Shown one piece after another: positions 8,838-20,095 of a stretch of DNA of 64,000 nucleotides (position 1 is its first letter; every line of letters begins with the position of its first letter). The notes below the pieces were generated by a model. The model was not told the origin of the DNA, ran no database searches, and was given only the letters and a program-made list of their open reading frames with translations. Where the stretch lies: assembly GCF_963678635.1 (NCBI RefSeq), contig NC_087067.1:10149716-10213715 (forward strand). Reading direction: 5' to 3'. Origin of the DNA: Symsagittifera roscoffensis. Lineage: Eukaryota; Xenacoelomorpha; Acoela; Convolutidae. The position numbers were made by a program, and so were the translations under genes.

Positions 8838-9462
8838 TGGCTCGTTAGTTAGAAATTCATGGACATAGCGGGGAGTCTAAAATTTTAGAAGAATAAGGGT
8901 CTAGTCTTAGTGTCTAGTGTCGAGTGATTTAATGAGGAAGTTAGGCTATTCTCGAATAGTCGTTTAAGGAAACAGAAATTCGGCTCATAATTGGTTATTT
9001 GATCGAATCTAAATTTGGCTGAAAGTTTAGCTTCCGTTGTTTTTAGTGTGAACTGATTGATTGTGTAAAGGCGTTGGTTTTAAATTTTGCTATTCAGTTC
9101 ACTAAGGGTTAAAGAACAATTTCACTATTGTTTCACTAATTAACACAAAATTCTATAAGCAAAAGTGTTAATCAGCTGTTTCTCTTTCGAAGAAAGTGAC
9201 TGAATGCGTATTGATGATTGGCGTGGTTTTTATTCAACCAACTCCGACTTTTTAATTAATAATTTTGGACAGAATTTTTCACAGAACCTGTAAAATATTG
9301 TAATTTGAGCTATTTCATAAGGATCTTTTACCAAAATGCGGTGATTATTTTTTGTTGAAATACGTGGGTTTTTTGAAATTGTCATTTTTGATGTAAACAT
9401 AACGTGGGATAATAATCTCTTTCTAATTATAGCTCACCTTACTATCAAAATAATTTTTACTC
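8838..9462. other. No feature seen
   Basis: AT-rich sequence without supported exon, RNA or repeat. It would be intronic to the minus-strand SNAP-25-like gene, but I could not find that gene's next exon here. Confidence 0.5.
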
Positions 9463-9539
9463 ACAAACACACACACGAACACGTACATACGCACGCACGC
9501 ACGCACAAACACGCAAAAGGACAAACACACACGCACACT

Positions 9540-9584
<45 letters not shown>

Positions 9585-9620
9585 ATACACACTTATACAC
9601 ACGCACCACACAAGCACAAC
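9463..9620. repeat. CA-rich microsatellite
   Basis: A compound (CA)n tract whose longest pure stretch is near 9543-9582, flanked by ACGC and ACTTATAC variants. It begins only a few bases inside the intron, next to the splice donor of the SNAP-25-like exon, and reads as GT repeats on the transcribed strand. Confidence 0.95.
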
Positions 9621-9624
9621 GCAC

Positions 9625-9795
9625 CTATTGAGTTGTTCTCCCTGATGGTCCAGAGCAACCAGAGTATGTGTCGCATTATTCTGGCTCTCCTCACACAACT
9701 GGAGAATGCGCCGACTGCTGCGAACACTCAAATCGTTGAAGGCTGTCCTCTTCATCTCCACTGTCACTCCACTACTCATCGTCATAGTAGCCATA
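9625..9795 (-). CDS. SNAP-25 family (Qbc-SNARE) gene, N-terminal exon
   Basis: The exon encodes about 57 residues from an ATG at 9794. The segment RRILQLCEES followed by TLVALDHQGEQLNR matches the start of the first SNARE helix of SNAP-25/SNAP-23 proteins. These act at the plasma membrane with syntaxin and synaptobrevin in vesicle fusion. On the minus strand the exon is preceded by a 3' splice site (TTTTTTAG) and ends in AG followed by the donor GTGCGT (phase 2), immediately before the point where the family continues with an IEEG-like motif. The downstream exons with the Cys-rich palmitoylation region and second SNARE helix were not found and probably lie left of the window or beyond the inserted BEL element. 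The first few residues could be wrong if the ATG choice is wrong. Family identity is fairly secure; the paralogue is not. Confidence 0.8.
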
Positions 9796-10716
9796 CTAAA
9801 AAATTCGAAAAACCATATCAATCAATTTTTGGAGCGTTCTTTAAAAAACTCTTGTTTTTAAACAACAACGACGTGACAATGTCGCTGGAAGAAACCATAG
9901 CCGGATTTTGGATTCGCAATGTTCGCAATATTAAAGCGCGCAATGGTAGTATTGTATATTCAAACCGTTTTGGTTGGATTTCTCCTTCGTAGAAAAACTA
10001 AAAAAAAACTAAATCCAGAAAACAGCGCAACTGAATCTCGCATAATCTAATAAAATTTGGAGAGAGAAACTTTTAACCCTGAACTTGAAACACCCCATAT
10101 TTAAGTACAACTTGAAGTACCTTATTTATTCAACTTAAAATAACCCATATTTAACCACAAATATTTGCAAAACTGAAATCAGGAAACTAAAGTAAAAAAA
10201 TCTACAACAATAAAAAGATATTGAAAACAGTTACTCGGCGACAAAATAAAAATAAATTAAAAATGTTTAAGTTTTTCAAATGAAATTAAAAATTGTATAA
10301 AACTTTTTGTTTTGAACTTTTTATAAAGTTTTGAGCTCTTTATTTCGTTGAAAACTATGCTATATGGGCTTAGCTAGGACCCATAGTTTGCTAATGAAAC
10401 CTTTTTCGTATAAAAAATCAAATTCCATGTTCCAAGCCAAAGTGACATACAAATGTCGGGTAAAACATTTTGGTAGAAAATAATTACTACATCAAAGATG
10501 AAAATCATTTAAAAAGATTGCCGGGTGCTAAGCAAGTAGCACGAAAAACTCCGACTACAATGGTAAAATGACTTAAAAGTCCGTTTTCTAGCAAACTGGG
10601 TCGTTATTTGTCCGTGGTGAGACAGGAGGATCTGAGCTGAAGCATAGAACCTAATTATAGTAAATTTGGCATAATTGACAACAGTTTTCTTCAAAGAAGA
10701 ATATAAAATAAAAAAG
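9796..10716. other. No gene seen; upstream of the SNAP-25-like exon
   Basis: AT-rich sequence with runs of A and no supported exon. It may hold the 5' UTR intron of the SNAP-25-like gene. Confidence 0.45.
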
Positions 10717-11231
10717 AACAAGACTGCTCGTGTCAGGACGAAGCCCTGAATGTTCCGACTGCCTTTTAAGATTTATTGAGCAGCAATAATACATTTAAAA
10801 AATTAAATGCAATAAAATAAAATGAAAATCATCCCCCCACACGCCATATAAAGTACAAAAAGATAGATTTCGCTTGTAACAAATCAATTATGGCAAATAA
10901 GCTTCGTTCAACCAATTTGGAACGATTTATAAGACGGATTAAATCTCCGCTTACGCGTTAACAGCGCGAATTATATTGCGCGTTAATTGTCCCAAATTGG
11001 TCAAAATGACCAAAATGGAAATCTTTAAACCCTCATAACTTTACGAAAAATGATCACAGGTGAAATATCTTTTCAAATTTAAGCTCAGGACAACAATACC
11101 TTTCGAATGATATAAAAAAATTCCGTCAAAAATGGCTAGTTAAAAAGTCGAAATTTGTCTGAAGAAAACAAAAAAACCCACCCCGAGCACAAATATTCCG
11201 TTACTTTCGTATCGAAAGTCGGAACAATTAG
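10717..11231 (+). repeat. Left terminal inverted repeat of the 4-kb element
   Basis: This arm contains the tip hairpin, a CCCCCACACGCCATATAAAG block, a CGCGTTAACAGCGCG segment and the inner end GGAACAATTAG. All have inverted counterparts in the right arm. Confidence 0.8.
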
Positions 11232-14195
11232 GTTTGTTAAAAAACTTTCTGGTCACCGAAGCACTAAATGAAGATTCGAAAACCAGTTGTCGTGAAATGA
11301 ACTAAGTTTAACAGCTCAAACTGAGGCTCATTTTTCTGAAAAAAATCTACTCGCTTGCCTTACTCGATCGAAATTAGAATAAAAAGTAAAGTTTGATTTT
11401 TTTTTATTACCGAGAGTTCTTGAAAACATTTAATGCCGTTCGAATCACGTTTCAAAGGGCGTAAAATGACATATCATTCAAATCATTCGGAAAAAATTGT
11501 GCGGTCGTGTTTTGATGTAAATATTTGAATTATAGTTAACAAACACTATGCTAAATTAGATGACCTAGGTTAGAATGGATGACAAAGTTACAAAAAAATT
11601 GACATAATAAGGCAACAAAAACGTTAACTGTTTGTTAATCAGTTTTAAAATTTTAAAAATCAGTTTGAAAACATTAACCTGTTTTGTCACACATTTAAAT
11701 TAATCGTACCACTCACAAAAAAAAATGTTTTTATACAAAACACTCACCGTGACATAAAATTTTAGGTTCTAAATTACGGTTACAAAAGGACACATCATAA
11801 AATTGACGTCTTGAGCTAAATTTCTTATTTTTACAATAGCCTGATATAAAGATAAAGGGAAAAAACTTTTTTTTTACCTGCCAGTGGTTCTCCAAGATTA
11901 AGAGTGTAGAGGTTATCCGAGAGGCCGAAACGTTCTTTTTTAAGCTTTGTACAGTTTTGCTTAGTACTAAATAGGTCAAAAATTTGAAAAGAAAACTTAT
12001 TTTTCAGTTTTAAACTACAACTGTTTGAGGCGACCCTAAGAACTAATTCCCCGGGGTTGAATTAATATTTGCCATCACTAATGAAAAACTGCTTATTTTG
12101 TAAAGTAATATATTCTGTATGATTTGAGTCAGTGTTTTTTATTGCAGTACAGTAAATTTTCCCATTCTAATTTGGACAGATAGCGAATGAGAAAACAAGT
12201 ATAAATGAAATGCCATACTTACAAGACGAGCTGAATTTACAACTGAATTCAATGTTTTTCAAGTTGATAACAAAACAAAAATGGTTAAAATTGAATGGTT
12301 TTTCGAAACCTATGTTGACTGAAAAAGCGTACTATCAAGTGAGAAATAATGAATTGAAGTTTCGATTTGAGTTTACTTCAGTTTTGTTCTAGAAAAGGAA
12401 ATGAAGATGATAACTATTTTAGCTTTTAGCTTGACAAATGGTAAACGAACGCTGAATTTGACTAGAATGATAGGATAAAGGAATCCAATTTATAGAGCGG
12501 AAGTTTTTTACTTCATTTATTTTCACCAACTATTCTCCTTGGAATCTGGTTTTTTTTTCTAAATTTAATTTTATAAAAGAACTGATTTATTTAAGACCTT
12601 TCGCTTTTGTACTTCTTCTAAATAATAGATCCCCAAAATGTATAAATTAGCGTAGGAGGGCGTCTTACTTTTCCTCAGCAACTAGGAGTCTAATGGATGA
12701 ATTTTGGAAAAAAAAGGTAACGGATGATTATGGATTACTGATTTTTTTCTGATTTAACTATAACATTATATAATTATTTCATTCAGTACTACTTTTTAGG
12801 CAATGGCGTACTCAATTTTTGTACAAATTTGGTTGACAAATAAGTACAACACGATTAGCAAATGATGGGTTAATCCACTTTGATCTTCGAGTTTGAATTA
12901 AAAAAAACATTGGTGATGGAATGAAGAAATCAAAAACATTAATGAGAGAAACAATTTTCTGATCATTTGGTATTTCGTATTTTTTTACTGGTGCTTTTGT
13001 TTGTTCAATGCACGCGGAACTTGATGGAAACAAAATGTTTCAGAAGGTCATAATCTCAATTAGAATGCTATGAGAACATTCAATCCATCTACTGATTAGC
13101 TGCAGGGGGAAAACCTGACCGCAAAAACCGGTCTTTTTAACAGAGAAAGATGAGTGAAATAACTACTTGGGAAATTTAGAGCAAAATATAAGCACCAAAA
13201 CGAGGTGAATTTTGAAAATTAACTTTGAACAATGTTCCATATTAAACCATCTTTAACTTAAGTGCTACAGGATTGGAGATACTTTCTCTAATTTCTTCTA
13301 TTTAGATGAAAATAAAGAATAGATTTAAAATAGCATACCTGTATTCAGAAAAAAAAAGAACCAAATTATGAATGTACATTTGTCAATCTATATTGGTTTT
13401 CAAATAAGAACTCTATAATAAAATCAACAACACAAAAAAAACTGGAAAAGTTTGAACATATTACGAGTTTTAATGTCACAGTTTGTCTTTGGCTTAACTG
13501 TTTGCCAATAAATATTTTAAGCTTTTAATTTTGCCAAATTCAAAGGTGTTCATTTTCTGTTTGATTATATTTTTGTTTATAAAAAGGCAAAAATAAAAGT
13601 CCTGCATTCAGACGAGAAGAATTATTTTACAGTCATTTATAACATAGGCAGCCAAACGACTATTTTAATCAAAATAAACATTATTTTGCCCGCCCCCTCC
13701 TCAATTCTGAGTGGCAATAATTTAAAGAGTCCCGTTTTGGTACTAATTTACGATAGCCAATTCTGGTAGACCAACTCTAACATATTTCTAAAGGCTCTTT
13801 TCGAGGGAGAGCGCATGTCAAAAAACCGAGATATTTTGCTCAAAGCCTTTCAAAAAGGGCTCAAAAACGTCGTTTTTGGCCTGCTTTTCAAAAGCTGTCT
13901 GCGGTGCAGAAACTGTCTTGAACACAGGGAAGGATTTATTTATTATAAGTTGGAATGAGTTTGAAAAATCAAATTGATTGCTCAACAAAAAAATAAGAAA
14001 AAAAGAATTTTTTCGATAAACCGCATCCGTCAAAACTTTGTTGCCTACGGTACTTGAAAAGGATAACTGTAAAACTTCTATTTGAAATATTTTAAAAAAA
14101 ATACAGTGCATGAGTAAAAACATTTTTAACTGCACAAATAAATCTAATCTTATGATCAACTAATAACCTAATTATTTAAACTTATCAGTTGCGGA
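11232..14195. other. Interior of the 4-kb element, no recognisable gene
   Basis: The longest frames (12210-12392 plus, 12812-13033 minus, 13818-14159 minus) encode low-complexity Lys/Phe/Ile-rich peptides without known motifs. I do not regard them as genes. Confidence 0.6.
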
Positions 14196-14720
14196 CTAAT
14201 TGTTCCAACTTTCGTAGTGAAAGTAAAAGAATATTTGTGCTCGGGGTGGTTTTTTTCTTCAGACAAATTTTGACTTTTTAAATAGCCATTTTTATATCAT
14301 TTAAAAAGTATTGTTGTCTTGAGCTTAAATTTAGAAAAAATTTATATTTTTACCTGTGATCATTTCTCATAAAGTTATGGGGGTTTAAAGAGTGCCATTT
14401 TGGCCAATTTGCGACAATTAACAAGCAATATAATTCGCGCTATTAGCGTAAGCGGAGATTTAATCCACCGGATAAATCGTTCCAAATTTGTTAAAGGAAG
14501 CTCATTTGCCATAATTGATTCGTTACTAATAGCGAAATTTATCTCTCTGTGCTTTATATGGCGTAAGGGGGATGATTTCCACAAAAAAAATCTCAAATTA
14601 AAAAAAAAAGATTTTCCATGCTATTTTTATACTTTTAATTTTTTCATTTTTTACTACTCCATAGACCTTAAGAGGCAGTCGGAACATTCAGGGCTTCGCC
14701 CTGATACGAGCAGTCTTGTT
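14196..14720 (-). repeat. Right terminal inverted repeat of the 4-kb element
   Basis: The reverse complement of the left arm with scattered substitutions and small indels. It ends with the tip hairpin (CAGGGCTTCGCCCTG) and CGAGCAGTCTTGTT. Confidence 0.8.
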
Positions 14721-15217
14721 TTGACTTAAGTTGCTCTAAGCACCAAAATTCGATATTGATAATCAGGTTTTTGTTTAAATTTAAACGATTGTGGGTGGAA
14801 ACATTTCAGTAGTATCTTAGTTTCTTACATAAATTATGTCAACTGAAAAACTTTTCAATAATGAAAAAAAATTTGAGACAATTTTGATTAAAATGAGCAT
14901 CTTACCAAGTGAAGAGTAACAGTCAATCGCTAGTTTCGAGGTTTCCAGTAGCTGCAGTATTCCTCGATTGAAATTATTACAGACCTTAAGCCTATTCCAA
15001 ACTAGCTTAAAAATCTTTGAATCCTTTTCACAAAACGAAATTTTATTTCCTGAATGTTTCAAATCTTCGATTCTTAAACGGATTTTGCTTTCTTGAATGG
15101 CATATGCACTGTTTTAGTGACAATTTTAGTGTCATAATTACAGGTTTGTGTTGACATGAAAGTTCATTTTGCTACTAATAACAATTAGCTCTGAGCCGGA
15201 GATTGTCGCTTGACATT
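14721..15217. other. No feature seen
   Basis: AT-rich, no supported gene or repeat. Confidence 0.5.
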
Positions 15218-15301
15218 GGCCACAAAACAAATAGATTTTCTGTCATAATTAACAAAAATGGCCACAAAACAAATAGATTTTCTGTCATAAATAACAAAAA
15301 T
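15218..15301 (+). repeat. Two-copy 42-bp tandem repeat
   Basis: A 42-bp unit beginning GGCCACAAAACAAATAG occurs twice head to tail (15218-15259, 15260-15301) with one visible difference. Confidence 0.9.
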
Positions 15302-15654
15302 AAATATTCCGTTTTCTACAAAAGTTGGAAGAGTAATGTTCAACAGAATATAAGCTTTGAAGCTAATTTGAATGCAGATTTCCGGCTAGAGAAAACTAAA
15401 CCCCATGGCTCCGGCGTGTGCAAAAATTCTATGGCTCTGGCATGTAGTATATTTTGCTTTCTGTCGCTTTGCTTCCAAGCTCCTTCAAAATCGAGTTTCG
15501 TATTTCCGTATTTTACGGTACTTTTTTTAGTCTAAGAGGTACTTTTTCATATTCTACCGATTACTTTTTCTGTTATCTTTAAGCTAAAGCTGAATTTCAA
15601 TTCAAGGACATCATTGTCATTTTTCATGTCAATTTTTAATATGGTTTCTCGATT

Positions 15655-16200
15655 TTGTGTTCCGACATGCAAGAAAAGAGACGGATTTTTTGTGCTCGAG
15701 GTGATTTTTCCTCCAAGCAAATGTCGACTTTTTAACTGGCTATTTTTGATGGGATCCGTTCGTTCAATCTGAAAAACCTGAGTGCAAATTTAAACTAATA
15801 TTTTATCTGTGATCTCTTTTTTCTAACGTTTAAAAATGGTCAATTTGGGATAATAAACGTGCTATATATTTCGTGCTATTAAAAATCAGCGCCAAATTAA
15901 ATTGTTTCAAATTCCCTTAAGACAATTATTTTGCTCTTACTAAGGCGTTACCAGTGCCAAAGTTGGTGTTTTTGTACTTTATATAGCGTGAAAGGGGAAG
16001 GAAAACAAAACGAAGAAAAAACCATTAGTTCAGAATTTTTAAAACTATTCTACGTTTTTAGACAAACAAAAACTTTGTAGGCATAGGAATAGTGTTCGCT
16101 TTAAAAAATCTGGTATATTAATTTAAAAAAGGTAAAAAGTAAATTAAAAAATGCATTTTTTTCGGAAATCTTATCCCCATACGCTACGTAAAGTATAAAG
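15655..16200. repeat. Degraded relative of the 4-kb element's inverted termini
   Basis: 15655-16030 matches the right arm of the 10.7-14.7 kb element in the same orientation, including GTGCTCG, the GTGATC region and TTTATATAGCGTGAAAGGGG. 16160-16200 then matches the opposite arm in inverted orientation (CCCCATACGCTACGTAAAG). The two parts face each other over about 170 bp, so this is a small, decayed foldback of the same family. Confidence 0.6.
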
Positions 16201-16259
16201 TGATATATTTTGCATACAGCATATGACTGCGCTACCTAACTTTGTATTTTAACTAACCA

Positions 16260-17950
16260 AGCATGCTCAGTAACAAATTCTTTTTTTTTCCGTTTCGATA
16301 AAGTCTCGGAGAGTCGGTTGATTAGCAGTTCACAAGCAGAGAGTGATAAGTAACTAGCAAAAGAAAGTGGTAACGTTTCTGTAATTGTTTCTGGCATCAA
16401 TGATAATGGAACCAGTTCTAAACTAGAATTTATAATTGGTTATAAAAATAATTCTCTAATTCTATAAAATATTCTTAACTAACCAATCATATTCCATAAC
16501 TAACATTTACACTTATTTGTAAGTGCTGAAATTACTTGTAGTTTCAGCAACAGAGCAATTTGAATTAAACTTAGAATACAGTTGTTCTCCTTCTGGAAAC
16601 TAACTCGCATAAACCAGTATACACTAGATCTATTGAGACTAGGAGATATAAGAGTAAGATTAAGATCGGTATTAGAATAAGAAGTTGCACGAATCTATCC
16701 GGCCAAAAATAAGATAGCGTGACGAGCAGACGGTGTACCTTATCTGAAATTACTCTATGAGTATAGTAATCCGTACATAACTCAATACGAAACAATCTAT
16801 TCCCAAAAAAACTTTGCAAGTATTCCGAAAAAATCTTGTTAGTAAACAGTCACTAAAGCATTTAACAAAAATGCTTCTAACTTTTTGTTTCTAATATCAA
16901 GCAACAACTCAAAACCATCAGAAAGTTGCAAAGAAGCTCATTCATTATTCTACAAACTATTCATTTCCTGCCAACAGAGAAACTTTTTTGGAACTCTTGT
17001 TTTTAGCCACCTTAAAGACCCCCCAAGAAACACTGATTCCCGTGCACCGTACCTTCTGTAATGCAGATGTCTGTGCAGCTGAATTCGAGAACTTACTGTG
17101 TCACAATTCATGTTCAAACTTATCAATACTTAAATTTATTTATATAAAAGCTTTTTCAGAAACAGTTCTGACACTTCTTAACGAACTGTTATCTGAAACA
17201 ACAACTTCATTGCAAAAAGCTATATGGCACAAAAAAACTTCTGAAAGAACTCAGTAGCAGGTTTATTACTCGCAATTTTGCCGATTCATCGTTGTACTTA
17301 AGATCTTAGTAAGCTCCGAAAAGTTAAGCTTTTAACGAGACTTTTTTATTACCACGGTAATTGTTAAGCTGTATTCTGTTCTCCTTTTTATCTGAAAATG
17401 CGAAATGTGTTTCGTCATTTCGTTATTCTTTAATAGAACGTTTGCTTACAACATTATACTGGTTAAGGGTTAAACAGATTCTTTTTAAATTTTTTAAGCA
17501 ACTTATTCTTTCAATTGGTGTTTTGATAAACAATAAATCAATTTCTTTTTTTTCTGATACTTTTTCAATTGTAGAGATGTAAATAATTGATTTATTTTTT
17601 TAAAAAAAAATTCAGCTCATTGTCGATTGAGATATCCATCCTTATTGCAAAAAATGATGAAACTACTTGAGCGTTTAGATTATATTTTTAAATCAACTCT
17701 GACACGATAAATTATAAAGTTAAGTATAATCATTAAGTTGATTATAGAGGCAAAAGCACAAAATGAATGGCGCCACGGATTTAATAATGTTAAACAACGT
17801 ATCGCAACTAAGATAGTCTGTCAACTGCACGTTTCATTAGACAGTTCTATCAACTTTTTTGATCTAAATTTCAACCATCTTTTGTAACTGACATGCTGAA
17901 CCGATAGAAAAAATTAGGGCAAATTGTGATAATTTTCTTAGATACCTCTG
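16260..17950. other. No feature seen
   Basis: AT-rich sequence. The short frames at 16571-16819, 16988-17257 and 17361-17582 have no recognisable motif or splice context. Confidence 0.45.
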
Positions 17951-19638
17951 TAATTTTATCCATCAGACAGATGGAAAATAGTCAATGAACACAAGGAAAC
18001 TGAATAAAAACTACTTATTTTTTTGAAAAAAAATTCAACTTACGAAGCCTTCAAGCTCTTCGATTTTCAAGAACAGTTATGATTGACTATTTTTTGAAAA
18101 AAAAGTCACATTTTAAGAAAACTGTACCACTAGGTAAAATTTTTTAAGCTTGCAAATCTGAAAACTAAATTCATCTTTCGAAACAAGAAAAAAAAATCAA
18201 GTTTTCTACGACCTTTACTCTTTCGCTCATCTAAAAAGGAGTTTAACTTCCTTTTAACACAGGAAGTGAAGCTAATATGAAAAAATTTAAAAAGCAAAAA
18301 TCAAATTTAATCGTGAACACATTTAGGACTGTTTCCTGAAAAAAAATCGCCAAAACCATTATAAGAGTATTTACTACAATCACGACTCAGCTAGACGCTC
18401 AAAAATCAAATCACCTAGAGCCTCACGGCTCTTTTCTGCTTGATACAGTTTTGATGACAACTACCATTCAAAAAAAATGAGCGAAGTATCTTTTAACACA
18501 GAGAAGAAGTGGAACTTCGCACAAATTCCAATTCAATGCAAGAAAGTTAAGTCAAAATATAGCCAACACACGCTTGGAAAGGAGTCAAAGAACGCAAGTA
18601 AACAGAAAAAAATCCTGACTTGTTTCTTGAAAAAATCTCAACTTTCGGATTTTCAAGAAAAAATAGATTCCTTTAACGCTCTTAGAATTTCGAGAACAAT
18701 TTTTGATTCGCTCTTTGTTGACAGACAAAACAAGAAAAAAAATGAGAAAAAAATCGAAAAAATCGAAAAAAAAAGCTAGATCTATTTGAACGAATATGGC
18801 TAATTTTGAAACAAAAAGAAGACAAGACAATAGATGGTGTAATAAGCATCAGAAGATTATGTACCCAGTAACAAAGCCGAAAATATCTTGCCAGGATTCC
18901 CTTAAGCCAAAAAAAATCAACAAGACTTAAGAAGAAGTTATTAATTTTCCGTCAACCTCAAAACACAGACACGCACAAACAAAACTTCTTTCCCTCGTAA
19001 AATTTCAAAGAGCACAGGTAAATTAGAAAACTAAAAGCAAAAAGAATGTAAAAAAAAACACTTAAAAAATCTACTGTATGGCAACTAAGCCGACAAAACA
19101 TCAGATGACAATGATAAACCGGCAATTTTTTATGAAGTGGACTATTTCCTGAGTGAAAAAAATAACAGGTCCGGTCAGTTTCGGACCCAGGAACTTTGGC
19201 ATCCCAAAGTCTCATTCGTTACCTACAGACTGTGTGCCGTAGACGCTAAGAAATTTAAAATCATTATGAACCAAGATACCAACTGATTCAAACGCTTTAA
19301 TTAAAAAGTTGTGAACCCAAAAAAATCTATATTCCAGTTTGATAACGCTTGCTGAGTGCATGCGTAATAAAACTATTTATTTTTGAGGAAGCACGAGCAA
19401 AAACTAAATATTTTATTTAGCTGGAAAATCTGAAAATCAAATTCCACTTTCCTTTACATTTTTGCTGTTCGACAATGGAGTTTGCCTTCCTTTTAACAAA
19501 ACAAATAAATTGAATTTGGAAAGAATCCAAACATTAACTGCAAAAAATGAGCTTGAGCTTCAACAAATTTAAGAACTTTTCCTGAAAAAAAATCGGTTTT
19601 TTAAGATTCTGATCTACGTTCAACGACTCCAAAGAAAT

Positions 19639-19651
19639 GGGGGGGGGGGGG
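19639..19651 (+). repeat. Poly-G run
   Basis: Thirteen consecutive G residues in an otherwise AT-rich region. No other tract of this kind was noticed in the window. Confidence 0.9.
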
Positions 19652-19659
19652 ATTTAAAA

Positions 19660-20095
19660 AGTCGCAAAAAAAAAGATCTATAAAAAAAACAGCTGAGCTA
19701 AATTTGAAGAACAGCTTTCCGAGACAATATAATGTGAAATCAGCATTGAAAGGAGAGCATCGGTGAAAAAGCCAAACACGCCTTAGCAGAAAAAAATCAA
19801 GTCTTAAGACCTAATAAAACATTTGAAGTCCCCCCTCTCCCTAGAAACACACCCATAAGCAGACAAAAAACTCTCGCAAAAAAGTCGCAAAAAACTAGAT
19901 CTACAAAAACAAACAGCTGAGCTAAATTTTGAAAACAGCTTTCCGAGACAAAATAATGTAAAATTAGCAATGGAAGGAGAGCATCGGTGACAACGCCAAA
20001 CACACCTGAGCAGAAAAAAATCAAGTCTTAAGACCTAATAAAAACATTTCCCCCTCTCCCTAGAAACACACCCATAAGCACACAAAATACTCTCC
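19660..20095 (+). repeat. Two-copy tandem duplication, about 224 bp
   Basis: Two successive copies begin at GTCGCAAAAAA near 19660 and 19884. They share ACAGCTGAGCTAAATTT, GGAGAGCATCGGTGA, TCAAGTCTTAAGACC and CCCTAGAAACACACCC. They differ by scattered substitutions and small indels. Confidence 0.8.

Larger units (their letters stand above)
10717..14720. mobile_element. 4-kb element with long (about 520 bp) terminal inverted repeats
   Basis: The left arm (10717-11231) and right arm (14196-14720) are diverged inverted copies of each other along their whole length. Both outer ends start AACAAGACTGCTCG. Both inner ends stop at GGAACAATTAG. Close to each tip is a small hairpin of the type CAGGGCGAAGCCCTG. 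The 2,960-bp interior is AT-rich and shows only short frames that I do not recognise, with no transposase, integrase or polymerase motif. This fits a foldback-like or non-autonomous DNA element. A target duplication was not evident. Confidence 0.75.

Noticed and set aside
9463-9620. CRISPR-like or other functional array
   Set aside because: Simple CA microsatellite in a eukaryotic intron; no spacer-repeat structure.
9633-9992. Plus-strand 119-codon frame over the SNAP-25-like exon
   Set aside because: The minus strand has clear family similarity and splice sites; the plus frame is its antisense shadow plus AT-rich sequence.
14400-14729. 109-codon frame in the right arm
   Set aside because: It lies within the inverted repeat, and the corresponding left arm does not keep it open.
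18477-18779. 100-codon Lys-rich frame
   Set aside because: Composition reflects A-runs, and the segment belongs to the diverged repeat family with no conservation of the frame.
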